From Mycolicibacterium wolinskyi (lineage in GTDB: Bacteria > Actinomycetota > Actinomycetes > Mycobacteriales > Mycobacteriaceae), in NCBI RefSeq assembly GCF_002101965.1, contig NZ_LQQA01000010.1:372001-436000 (forward strand): a stretch of 64,000 bases of DNA, in the 5' to 3' direction. Each line of letters starts with the position of its first letter. The stretch's first letter is position 1. The translations under genes were made by a program, and so were the position numbers. Shown in pieces: positions 28,916-36,431 of the stretch. The notes beneath the pieces were generated by a model that saw only the letters and a program-made list of their open reading frames with translations, was not told where the DNA came from and ran no database searches.

Positions 28916-29269
28916 TATTGGTATCCGAACGGGACGTCCTCGGTGATGCTCTCGAACATCTGGCCACTGCATGCAAAGAGATCGACGCGTTGTCGGTGCA
29001 CGCCTTGACACGGTCCGAGCTCCAGGAGGTCTTGAGCCGCCTGCACGCCGGTGAGAAACGGTTGGCGACCGTTCAGCAACGGCTGCTCGGCCGGATGGTC
29101 GCCACCGCGACCGCGTCGCCGCCGCAGTTCGATCCCGCCGCAGTGCTGGCGAGGCGGCTGCGGATATCGCTCGGTGAAGCGCGGCGACGGATCTCGGACG
29201 CCGGCCCCCCTGCGGCCTGAGCTTCAGTCGAGAGTTCAGGGCGGGCCACAGTGGGTACCCGACCGATCG
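28906..29269 (+). pseudogene. 13E12-family (DUF222) N-terminal remnant, frameshifted and truncated
   Basis: The open frame (28906-29219) encodes about 104 residues like the start of DUF222/13E12 proteins: ALSVHALTRSELQEVLSRLH, then VLARRLRISLGEARRRISDAGP. It ends after a run of six C (29205-29210). Removing one C gives DAGPLRPELQSR, the expected continuation, and that frame stays open into the acyl-CoA dehydrogenase gene. The rest of DUF222 and the HNH domain are missing. It is a decayed copy that has kept its SOS box. Confidence 0.72.
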
Positions 29270-30664
29270 ATGGCATTCGATATCACCCCCACCGCGGCCC
29301 AGCACGACCTGGCGCGGCGCACACACGAGTTCGCCGAACAGGTCATTCGCCCTGTGGCATCGGACTATGACCGACGCCAGGAGTTTCCGTGGCCGGTGCT
29401 CGAAGAAGCGGCTGCCCAGGGCTTCTACAGCCCGCTGTTCTACCGCGACCTGATCGGCGACCCGACCGGACTGTCCCTCCCGATGTTCATGGAGGAACTG
29501 TTCTGGGGTTGCGCCGGCATCGGCTTGGCCATCGTCATGCCGGCGCTCGCGCTCTCGGCGATCGGGCAGGCCGCATCGCCGGAGCAGATGCTGCAGTGGG
29601 CGCCGGAATGCTTCGGGACTCCGGGCGACCTCAAGCTCGCCGCGCTGGCGATTTCTGAACCTGAAGGCGGCAGCGATGTGCGCAACCTGCGCACCCGAGC
29701 CGTTCGCGACGGCTCGGGACCCGACGCGGACTGGATCATCAACGGCCACAAGATGTGGATCGGCAACGGCGGCATCGCCAACGTACACGTGGTCAACGCA
29801 GTGGTTGACGAACAGCTCGGCCACAAAGGGCAGGCGCTGTTCATCGTGGAAGGGGGCACACCTGGGCTGGAGATGGTCCGCAAACTCGACAAGCTGGGCT
29901 GCCGCGCATCGCACACCGCCGAGCTGAAATTCACCGACGTCCGGGTTCCCGCCGACCACCTTCTCGGCGGGCACGAAAAGCTCGAGCGCAAGCTCGCCCG
30001 GGCCCGCGAAGCGATCGAGGGCGCGAGGCATTCCGGTTCGGCGACACTGGGCACCTTCGAGCAGACCCGGCCTATGGTGGCTGCGCAAGCCCTTGGAATC
30101 GCCAGGGCAGCAATGGAATACGCCACCGAATACGCCAACCGTCGGGTTGCGTTCGGCGGGCCGATCATCGACAACCAGGGCATCGCGTTTCCGCTCGCCG
30201 ACCTGGCCACGCAGCTCGACGCCGCGCGGTTGCTGACGTGGCGCGCGTCATGGATGGCAGCGACCGGCGTTCCGTTCGACCGGGGCGAGGGATCGATGTC
30301 GAAGCTCGCGGCCAGTGAGGTGGCGGTCAGGACCACTGAGCGGGCGATCCAGACGATGGGTGGCTGGGGCTATGTCACCGACCATCCCGTCGAGAAGTGG
30401 TATCGCGATGCCAAGCTGTACACCATCTTCGAGGGAACCAGCGAAATCCAGCGCATCGTCATCGCGCACGCCCTCGGCGCCGCCGACGGAAAGCCGCCGC
30501 TGCACGTCGATCTGGAGCCGTCCGGCGGACCATTGAACCGATGGTTCGGTCGAGGCACGCCGTTGCGTACCCGCGCGGCCAACGCCGCACTGTCGGCCAA
30601 AGACAACGTGCCCGCACCGGTCATGCGGTTGGCGATGAAAGCGTTACGTCCGCCGCGCAAGTGA
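29270..30664 (+). CDS. Acyl-CoA dehydrogenase
   Basis: A 464-residue FAD enzyme catalysing alpha,beta-desaturation of an acyl-CoA. It has LAALAISEPEGGSDV, WIINGHKMWIGNGG, and the C-terminal QTMGGWGYVTDHPVEKWYRDAK followed by TIFEGTSEIQR, which holds the catalytic glutamate. A tail of about 60 extra residues (PLHVDLEPSGGPLNRWFG onward) follows. The ATG at 29270 begins the conserved domain but lacks a clear ribosome-binding site. The upstream DUF222 remnant lies in a frame that can read into it. Chain-length preference is unknown. Confidence 0.9.
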   Translation: MAFDITPTAAQHDLARRTHEFAEQVIRPVASDYDRRQEFPWPVLEEAAAQGFYSPLFYRDLIGDPTGLSLPMFMEELFWGCAGIGLAIVMPALALSAIGQAASPEQMLQWAPECFGTPGDLKLAALAISEPEGGSDVRNLRTRAVRDGSGPDADWIINGHKMWIGNGGIANVHVVNAVVDEQLGHKGQALFIVEGGTPGLEMVRKLDKLGCRASHTAELKFTDVRVPADHLLGGHEKLERKLARAREAIEGARHSGSATLGTFEQTRPMVAAQALGIARAAMEYATEYANRRVAFGGPIIDNQGIAFPLADLATQLDAARLLTWRASWMAATGVPFDRGEGSMSKLAASEVAVRTTERAIQTMGGWGYVTDHPVEKWYRDAKLYTIFEGTSEIQRIVIAHALGAADGKPPLHVDLEPSGGPLNRWFGRGTPLRTRAANAALSAKDNVPAPVMRLAMKALRPPRK

Positions 30665-30691
30665 GCGCCCGGCCGATAAACTGCCACGTCG

Positions 30692-31330
30692 ATGACCGTC
30701 ACCGTGGCCGAGTTCGAAATCGCAGATTCACCGGATGCCTGGACGCGGGCAGGTTTCACGGTCGATGGCGACCCGGTCTGCCGGGTCGGTGGCGCTCGAA
30801 TCCGACTGGTCGGACGGGAACGAGGCAGCGGGATAGTCGGGTGGTCGTTGCGGGGCCTGCCAAAATCCGCAGGCTCGGCCGACGTCGACGGCATCCCGAC
30901 CACGCACTCGGCCGCCGATCCAGCCCAGCCTGCCAGCCACGCCAACGGCGCCACCGCGATCGACCACGTCGTTCTGATGTCCCCCGACCTCGACCGCACG
31001 GTCGCATCATTGGCCGCCATCGGCGTGGCCCCGCGCCGCGAACGCGACGCCGAACTCGGCGGGCGGCCGATACGCCAGATCTTCTTCCGGTTCGGGGAGG
31101 TGATCGTCGAGGTCGTCGGCTCCCCGGAGACCGCGAGCGAGGGTCCGTCGACACTCTGGGGCATCACGTACGTCGTCGCGGACATCGACGCGACAGCGTC
31201 GTTCTTCGGCGAGCACGCCGGGCCGGTCAAGGACGCGGTCCAGCGCGGTCGGCGGATCACGACGCTGCGGCATCGCGATCTCGGCATGTCGGTCCGGACC
31301 GCGATGATCTCGGCGATACCCGAGCGCTGA
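30692..31330 (+). CDS. VOC/glyoxalase-like domain protein
   Basis: A 212-residue protein with two vicinal-oxygen-chelate-like halves. The second is clearer: AIDHVVLMSPDLDRTVASLAAIG, then RQIFFRFGEVIVEVVG and LWGITYVVADIDAT. The usual metal ligands are partly present (His in IDHVV, Glu in VEVVG). It follows the acyl-CoA dehydrogenase by 27 bp on the same strand. The reaction is unknown. Confidence 0.78.
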   Translation: MTVTVAEFEIADSPDAWTRAGFTVDGDPVCRVGGARIRLVGRERGSGIVGWSLRGLPKSAGSADVDGIPTTHSAADPAQPASHANGATAIDHVVLMSPDLDRTVASLAAIGVAPRRERDAELGGRPIRQIFFRFGEVIVEVVGSPETASEGPSTLWGITYVVADIDATASFFGEHAGPVKDAVQRGRRITTLRHRDLGMSVRTAMISAIPER

Positions 31331-31378
31331 CGTGTGTCGGGACGCCTGGCGTTCGATGCGGTTGCCTATTCTCTGCGC

Positions 31379-31570
31379 ATGACCGATCCCGCGGACCGCG
31401 GCCGGCTGTTCGACGGCATCCCGATCGGCCGTCCCGCGACCGGCGCTCTCGTCGACGCCGGTTACCGAACTCTCGCAGATCTGCCCGCGGACCTCCATGA
31501 GCTTCTCGCCCTGCACGGCGTCGGCCCGAAGGCGGTTCGTGTGCTGCACGAGGCCCGGGACAACTCATGA
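31379..31570 (+). CDS. Small helix-hairpin-helix protein
   Basis: A 63-residue protein with [20 protein letters not shown] and [19 protein letters not shown]. The second is a helix-hairpin-helix GVGPKA motif, which contacts the DNA backbone without sequence specificity. It overlaps the rnhA start by 4 bp (ATGA). The coupling to RNase HI suggests joint action on nucleic acid, which is an inference. Confidence 0.75.
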   Translation: MTDPADRGRLFDGIPIGRPATGALVDAGYRTLADLPADLHELLALHGVGPKAVRVLHEARDNS

Positions 31571-32034
31571 GCAACGACGTCGTGGTCATCCACACCGACG
31601 GCGGGTGCCGGCCGAATCCCGGCCCCGGCGGCTGGGGCGCCGTGCTGCGTCATCGCGAGCACGTGCGTGAGATGTGCGGCGGGGACCCCGGAGTCACGAG
31701 CAACAACCGCATGGAGCTGACGGCGCCCATCATGGCGCTCGAGGCGCTCACGAGGCCCGTGGTCGTGCATCTCTACACCGACAGCACCTACGTCCGCAAC
31801 GGCATCACCAAATGGGTGCTCGGCTGGGAACGCAACGGCTGGCTGACCGCCGCGAAGCTACCCGTGAAGAACGTCGACCTCTGGCAGCGGCTGCAGGCCG
31901 CCTGCGCGCGCCACCAGGTCGAGTGGTTCTGGGTGAAAGGACACTCGGGGGTCGGCGACAACGAATTGGCCGACGAACTGGCTACCCGAGGTATGCGGGA
32001 AGCGCTCGACGCGTCCCGCGATCTGATCCCCTGA
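31567..32034 (+). CDS. rnhA: Ribonuclease HI
   Basis: A 155-residue enzyme that cuts the RNA strand of RNA-DNA hybrids. All catalytic residues are visible: Asp in HTDGGC, Glu in NNRMEL, Asp in YTDSTYV, His in VKGHSG and Asp in GDNELAD. The basic handle [10 protein letters not shown] is present. It is translationally coupled to the small helix-hairpin-helix gene. Confidence 0.96.
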   Translation: MSNDVVVIHTDGGCRPNPGPGGWGAVLRHREHVREMCGGDPGVTSNNRMELTAPIMALEALTRPVVVHLYTDSTYVRNGITKWVLGWERNGWLTAAKLPVKNVDLWQRLQAACARHQVEWFWVKGHSGVGDNELADELATRGMREALDASRDLIP

Positions 32035-32037
32035 CCA

Positions 32038-32907
32038 TCACAGCGATCTCGCTGTCGCCGCAACCGCTTCGACCGCCTTGCCCGTGCCCGGTCGCCAGAC
32101 CATCGCGAGTTCCGCCGGGGGCAGATCGTCGAGGATCGTCAGGCACGTCAGACCGGCGGGCAGCGACCGGCTGATCGAGGTGGGTAGCACGTTGAACCCG
32201 CCGGTGTGAAGATCGCCGAAGTGACGTAGCCCGGGCAGCGGGTTCTCCCAGACTGCGAATTCGACGCCCGTGCTGCGCACCGCGCGCAACACCGCGTCGT
32301 AATACGCCGCCGCGAACCGTCGGGGCAGGAACCGGAACGTATCGCCGGCGAACTCGTGCAATTTCACGGCCGTTCGGCCGGCGAGTGGGTGGTCGTCGGC
32401 AACCACGACGACGTACGGCTCGCGCCGCAGAACGCAGCGCGCCAGCTCGCCGCCGACCGACAGGTGCCATCCGATCGCAACATCGACCTCGCCGCTGACA
32501 AGCGCGGAACACAGTGCGGTGTCCCATAATTCGCTCACCTCGATGACAACTCCCGGGTGCCTGGCCGCGACCGCGTGCACCAACGCCGGGACGTCAGTGG
32601 AACCTGACATCGGCCCGCAACCCACTCGCACCACACCCGCTGCCGCGCCGCCGGCCGCTCGGGTCTCGGCCACCGTCCGCTCGGCCTCGGCCAGCACGGC
32701 GCGAGCGTGCTTGACGAAGACATGTCCCTCGGCCGTCAGACGCGTGGGCCTGCGATGGAACAGCGCGACGCCGAGTTCGCGTTCGAGTTCCCGGATTTGA
32801 CGGCTCAGCGGCGGCTGCGCCATGTGCAGTTGTTCGGCCGCACGCTGAAAGCCGCCGGCCTCGGCGATGGCGATCACGTAGCGCATGGTGCGCAGTTCGA
32901 TCGACAT
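32038..32907 (-). CDS. LysR-family transcriptional regulator
   Basis: A 289-residue regulator. The N-terminal HTH is AEAGGFQRAAEQLHMAQPPL then SRQIRELERELG, and the effector domain spans about 90-285. It is divergent from the Tat-exported aldo/keto reductase gene across 69 bp, so that gene is the likely target. The effector is unknown. Confidence 0.9.
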   Translation of the reverse strand: MSIELRTMRYVIAIAEAGGFQRAAEQLHMAQPPLSRQIRELERELGVALFHRRPTRLTAEGHVFVKHARAVLAEAERTVAETRAAGGAAAGVVRVGCGPMSGSTDVPALVHAVAARHPGVVIEVSELWDTALCSALVSGEVDVAIGWHLSVGGELARCVLRREPYVVVVADDHPLAGRTAVKLHEFAGDTFRFLPRRFAAAYYDAVLRAVRSTGVEFAVWENPLPGLRHFGDLHTGGFNVLPTSISRSLPAGLTCLTILDDLPPAELAMVWRPGTGKAVEAVAATARSL

Positions 32908-32976
32908 ACCTCAAAGGTACTGCCGCGTACTCAATCGGTCCGTGTGTTCGGGCGGGTTTACGCCGATCCTGAAAGC

Positions 32977-34071
32977 ATGTGGCAGCCAACACGACGGCAG
33001 GTACTGCAAATTGGTGGGCTCGGGGCGGCAGCGACCGTTGTGGGCGGTGGGGTGCTGGCAGCGGTGTCCGACGGCGGCTCGGATCAGCTGCCGGCACCGG
33101 CGAGCGGCACGCAAATCCGAACGAACATCCCCGGATCCGACATCTCACTGCCCGCGGTGGGGCTGGGGACGTTCCAAACCTTCGACGCGTTGCCGGAAGA
33201 CGCTCGCGCGCAGCGGGTCGAGGTCTTGCGCCGGTTCTGGGAAGCCGGCGGCCGGGTCGTCGATGTGTCGCCGCTGTACGGCACGTCGGAAGAGAACATC
33301 GCGCGCTACGCGGTACCCACGGGGATCCAGAACGACATCTTTCTCACCAACAAGATCTGGTCGACGGGCGAACATCTCTGGGACGAATCGCATGCGCTCG
33401 CAAGCCTGAACACCTCGATGCAACGCCTGTCGCGCACCAAACCGATCGACGTGATGCAATGCCATTCCCTCGTCAACGTCGAGACGATCGTGCCGATCCT
33501 GCACGCCTGGAAGGCAGAAGGCCGGATCAGCCGGATCGGTGTGACACACCACGACCCAGCCTATTTCGGGCAATTGGCCAACTGGGTGCGGACCGGCGAC
33601 GTCGATTTCGTGCAAACCCGTTATTCGATCGCCGAGCGGAGTGCCGAGCAGCAGGTATTTCCCGTCGCGATGGACCGCGGCGTGACTGTCATGGTCAACA
33701 TGCCGCTCGAGAAGGGGCGGCTGCATCAGCTGGTCGGAGATCGCCCACTTCCGGGTTTCGTTGCCGACCTTGATATTCGGAGTTGGTCGCAGTATTTCCT
33801 CAAGTGGGTGATCTCGCACCCCGCCGTCGCGGTGGCGCTGCCGGCGACGTCGGTGCCCGACCACGTCGTCGACAACATGGCGGCCGCGAGCGGCCCGATG
33901 CCGGACGCTGCCATGCGCGCCAGGATGCTCGAACATGTGCAGGGCATACCAGGTTTCGACGAAGTCACTCGGCAACCGTGGTATCCCGGGAAGCGTTACC
34001 CGGGCATCGTGAATCGCGACATGCGAGCGATTCAGGAACGCTCGTCCTGGCGACCGGCCGGGTGGGTGTAG
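32977..34071 (+). CDS. Tat-exported aldo/keto reductase family protein
   Basis: A 364-residue protein starting with a twin-arginine signal (TRRQVLQIGGLGAAATVV), so it is exported folded. The TIM-barrel body has the AKR start LPAVGLGTFQTF, VVDVSPLYGTSEE (Asp/Tyr), NKIWSTGE (Lys) and VMQCHSLVN. Exported AKR-like proteins are unusual because the family normally needs cytoplasmic NADPH. It may carry bound cofactor or have another role. It is divergent from a LysR gene, and its 3' end overlaps a convergent gene by 40 bp. Confidence 0.85.
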   Translation: MWQPTRRQVLQIGGLGAAATVVGGGVLAAVSDGGSDQLPAPASGTQIRTNIPGSDISLPAVGLGTFQTFDALPEDARAQRVEVLRRFWEAGGRVVDVSPLYGTSEENIARYAVPTGIQNDIFLTNKIWSTGEHLWDESHALASLNTSMQRLSRTKPIDVMQCHSLVNVETIVPILHAWKAEGRISRIGVTHHDPAYFGQLANWVRTGDVDFVQTRYSIAERSAEQQVFPVAMDRGVTVMVNMPLEKGRLHQLVGDRPLPGFVADLDIRSWSQYFLKWVISHPAVAVALPATSVPDHVVDNMAAASGPMPDAAMRARMLEHVQGIPGFDEVTRQPWYPGKRYPGIVNRDMRAIQERSSWRPAGWV

Positions 34072-34535
34072 CCACCAGACAGCCGGCGGAGTTGACCGCG
34101 GACGAACGGCCACCACGCGCTGGGCCGCCGAGCCACGGTGCCGAGAATCACGAGCGGATCGAAGTATGCGACGCGCTCACGGATCAGCCCGTCTTCCAAC
34201 TTGATTCGGTCAACCAGAGGCCATTCGATCGGCCCGCCGCCGATCGTGCCGTACAACCGACCCCAGATGATGACGTGGTCCGATCCGCTCGCCCAGCCCT
34301 GAACGTCGTAGCGCAGGTCCGGAATCAACGACATCGTCCGCGCCATGAAGTTTCGGGCCTGCTGCACCCCGTGTGTGTCTCGTTCGATCGGGTGAATCAG
34401 GTGGACATCGGGCCGGAACAGCGGTGTGAAGGCGTCAGGGTCCATCTGAGCCCAGGCCTGCGCGAACCGCTCGACCAGGTCAGCGGCCCCGGGTACCGGT
34501 GCGACCTGCTCGGACTCGGAAGAGGGGGACGACAT
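34032..34535 (-). CDS. NTF2/SnoaL-like protein under TetR control
   Basis: A 167-residue cone-fold protein: LVERFAQAWAQMDPDAFTPL, PDVHLIHPIERDTHG and WPLVDRIKLEDGLIRERVAYFDP. The fold covers isomerases, hydrolases and non-enzymatic pockets, so the activity is unknown. The ATG at 34535 has AGGAG seven bases upstream. A perfect TetR-type palindrome lies 38 bp upstream of the ATG, in its promoter. Confidence 0.8.
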   Translation of the reverse strand: MSSPSSESEQVAPVPGAADLVERFAQAWAQMDPDAFTPLFRPDVHLIHPIERDTHGVQQARNFMARTMSLIPDLRYDVQGWASGSDHVIIWGRLYGTIGGGPIEWPLVDRIKLEDGLIRERVAYFDPLVILGTVARRPSAWWPFVRGQLRRLSGGYTHPAGRQDERS

Positions 34536-34572
34536 CGTCACGCTCCTTTTACCTCGCACTCCGGCGCAACTA

Positions 34573-34639
34573 TTGCAACGGTTGCAAGAGATCCATGCTC
34601 GACGGTACCGCGAACACCGACTTGTTGCAACGATTACAA
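34573..34639. promoter_or_regulatory. Pair of TetR operator palindromes
   Basis: TTGCAAC-G-GTTGCAA (34573-34587) is perfect. TTGCAAC-G-ATTACAA (34625-34639) is a weaker copy. Their centres are 52 bp apart, about five helical turns, in the divergent region between the NTF2-like gene and the TetR gene. Confidence 0.75.
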
Positions 34640-34677
34640 GAAGTGCCGACGTCCGCCTTACGATGGTCGGGATCGCC

Positions 34678-35301
34678 ATGGCCGCCTCGAACTCCGTCGA
34701 TCCCCGCAAGCAGCGGACCGTTGATGCACTGCTCTCGGCCGCCGAGGCAGTCTTCGCCGTTTTGCCTTTCGAAGAGGTGACGGTCGACGAGATCGCCGAG
34801 CGTGCCGGCGTCGCAGTCGGGTCGATCTACAACAACTTCGGCTCCAAGTCCGGTCTGTATGCGGCAGTCATCGAGCGGGCACTCGACGTCGACCGCGAGT
34901 ACATGGACAAGGCATACACGCCCGAACGCTCACCGATCGAACAGCTCGAGGCGGCCGCGGAGCAGTATTTCCGGTTCTACCTCGATCAGCCCGAGTTCTT
35001 CCGCATGCTCGCCTTCCCGCCGCCACCCGGCCCCTATGCGGCGGCAGCGGAGACCGCCGAACGGCTCGCGCGTCGGGTCGACGAGCAGAACGCGCGCATG
35101 GTCGAAGCGATCGAGCGCGGAATCCACGACGGCACAATCCGTCCGCTCGACGCCCGCAAGGCCGCCACCGTGCTCTGGGCCAGCTGGAACGGGGTCATCA
35201 GCCTCGCCTGGCGCACCGACGGTCTGCATCAGGGCGACGAAGCCCTCGCCGAACTGCTCGCCTTAGCCGCGGACGTCGTCGGGCGCGGCTTACGACCGTG
35301 A
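34678..35301 (+). CDS. TetR-family regulator
   Basis: A 207-residue regulator with the TetR HTH VTVDEIAERAGVAVGSIYNN then FGSKSGLYAAV, and a helical ligand domain. Two operator palindromes lie upstream, so it probably represses itself and the divergent NTF2-like gene. ATG 34678 (MAASNSVD) is chosen; ATG 34663 is an alternative. The ligand is unknown. Confidence 0.86.
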   Translation: MAASNSVDPRKQRTVDALLSAAEAVFAVLPFEEVTVDEIAERAGVAVGSIYNNFGSKSGLYAAVIERALDVDREYMDKAYTPERSPIEQLEAAAEQYFRFYLDQPEFFRMLAFPPPPGPYAAAAETAERLARRVDEQNARMVEAIERGIHDGTIRPLDARKAATVLWASWNGVISLAWRTDGLHQGDEALAELLALAADVVGRGLRP

Positions 35302-35304
35302 TCG

Positions 35305-35763
35305 TTACCACCACGGCTCGGGTGGCTGGGCCGGCCTGCGCTCCAGCCAGGTCCATTCGAGTTCACGGCGCGCGAACTTCCAGCCGTCCGCGGTGAGTGC
35401 ATAGTTGTCGATGTAGCGAATCGGAGCCAGGATGACTTCGAGACTGCCGTCGGCCTTGCGCAGCAGATGCCTTGCGGTGCAATAGGTTATGCCCTTTGCG
35501 CGATCGCCGTCGACATCAACGATGTGGTTGTGGACCGCGTGGAAGGTCTGCTCGAACATCTGATTTCCGCTCGGGCCGAACTTCACCTGTTCCCGGCCGC
35601 GTAGGGTCACGGGCTCGGTCGACCCGGGGGCCGACGTGACGAATTCGCCGTCGACCGTGAACAGCGAACCGAACCGTTCGAGGTCGGCCGTGTCCGACGC
35701 CAATGCGTATTCGTCGACCAATGCGCGCAGTGCGATCCGCGCGGTCGAGTGCTGCTCGGCCAT
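35305..35763 (-). CDS. SnoaL-like (nuclear transport factor 2 fold) protein
   Basis: A 152-residue SnoaL_4-type protein: RALVDEYALASDTADLERFG, LFTVDGEF, HAVHNHIVDVDGDRA and IRYIDNYALTADGWKFARR. Relatives include hydratases and dehydratases for polyketide or steroid-like rings. It is divergent from a second TetR gene with clear operators between them, so it is probably induced by a small molecule. Confidence 0.82.
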   Translation of the reverse strand: MAEQHSTARIALRALVDEYALASDTADLERFGSLFTVDGEFVTSAPGSTEPVTLRGREQVKFGPSGNQMFEQTFHAVHNHIVDVDGDRAKGITYCTARHLLRKADGSLEVILAPIRYIDNYALTADGWKFARRELEWTWLERRPAQPPEPWW

Positions 35764-35789
35764 ATTCGTGCGTCCCTCTTCGAAACTCG

Positions 35790-35831
35790 GTTGACAACGT
35801 CATCTCACAGGCGTCAGATGACATTGTCAAC
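35790..35831. promoter_or_regulatory. Paired operator TGACnnnGTCA in a long inverted repeat
   Basis: GTTGACAACGTCATCT (35790-35805) is mirrored with one mismatch by AGATGACATTGTCAAC (35816-35831). Each arm holds its own palindrome, TGAC-aac-GTCA and TGAC-att-GTCA, with centres 27 bp apart. This suits two TetR dimers between divergent genes. Confidence 0.78.
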
Positions 35832-35851
35832 TCAACCGGTACGCTGGGCGA

Positions 35852-36421
35852 GTGAATCGAGTCGAATCGGCGGCGGCCACCCGCCGCGCGCTGCTGCAGC
35901 AGGCCGGCGCGCTGCTCGACGGCGGCGGTCCCGACGCGGTCACGTTGCGGGAGGTGGGCGCCCGCGCCGGGGTGAGCCGCGGCGCGCCGTACCGGCACTT
36001 CGCAGACAAAGAGAGCCTGCTGACCGCCGTTGCCGCCGGGGGTTGGGAGCGCCTGGGCGACCGCATGCGGACGCTGCGCGCCGACAGCAGTGCATTGCCC
36101 GCGGAGACGTTGCGCGCGGCGCTTCACGCGGTCATCGCGATCAGCCGCGAGCAGCCACACCTCTATCGACTGATGTTCACCGCACCGGAAAGCGACCCGT
36201 CGGCAGTCGTCCGGGCCGCGCAAGCGATGTGCGAGGAATTCCTGGCCATCGTCGCTGCAGTCGTCGGCGAACAGGACGCCGCGCGATACTCCGGCATCCT
36301 GTTGACGTGCGTGCACGGCGCCGCAGGCATCGAAGCAAGCGGCCTGTTGCACACCGACAAATGGCAAACCACCGCTGACGAGTTGACCGACGCGCTGCTC
36401 GGCATGGTCACCGCAGACTGA
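35852..36421 (+). CDS. TetR-family regulator
   Basis: A 189-residue regulator with HTH VTLREVGARAGVSRGAPYRH then FADKESLLTAV and a WHG-type C-terminal domain (EQPHLYRLMFTAP). It uses a GTG start 20 bp after the operator pair, so autoregulation is likely. The divergent SnoaL-like gene is the probable target. Confidence 0.86.
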   Translation: MNRVESAAATRRALLQQAGALLDGGGPDAVTLREVGARAGVSRGAPYRHFADKESLLTAVAAGGWERLGDRMRTLRADSSALPAETLRAALHAVIAISREQPHLYRLMFTAPESDPSAVVRAAQAMCEEFLAIVAAVVGEQDAARYSGILLTCVHGAAGIEASGLLHTDKWQTTADELTDALLGMVTAD

Positions 36422-36431
36422 CGATCGCCTC

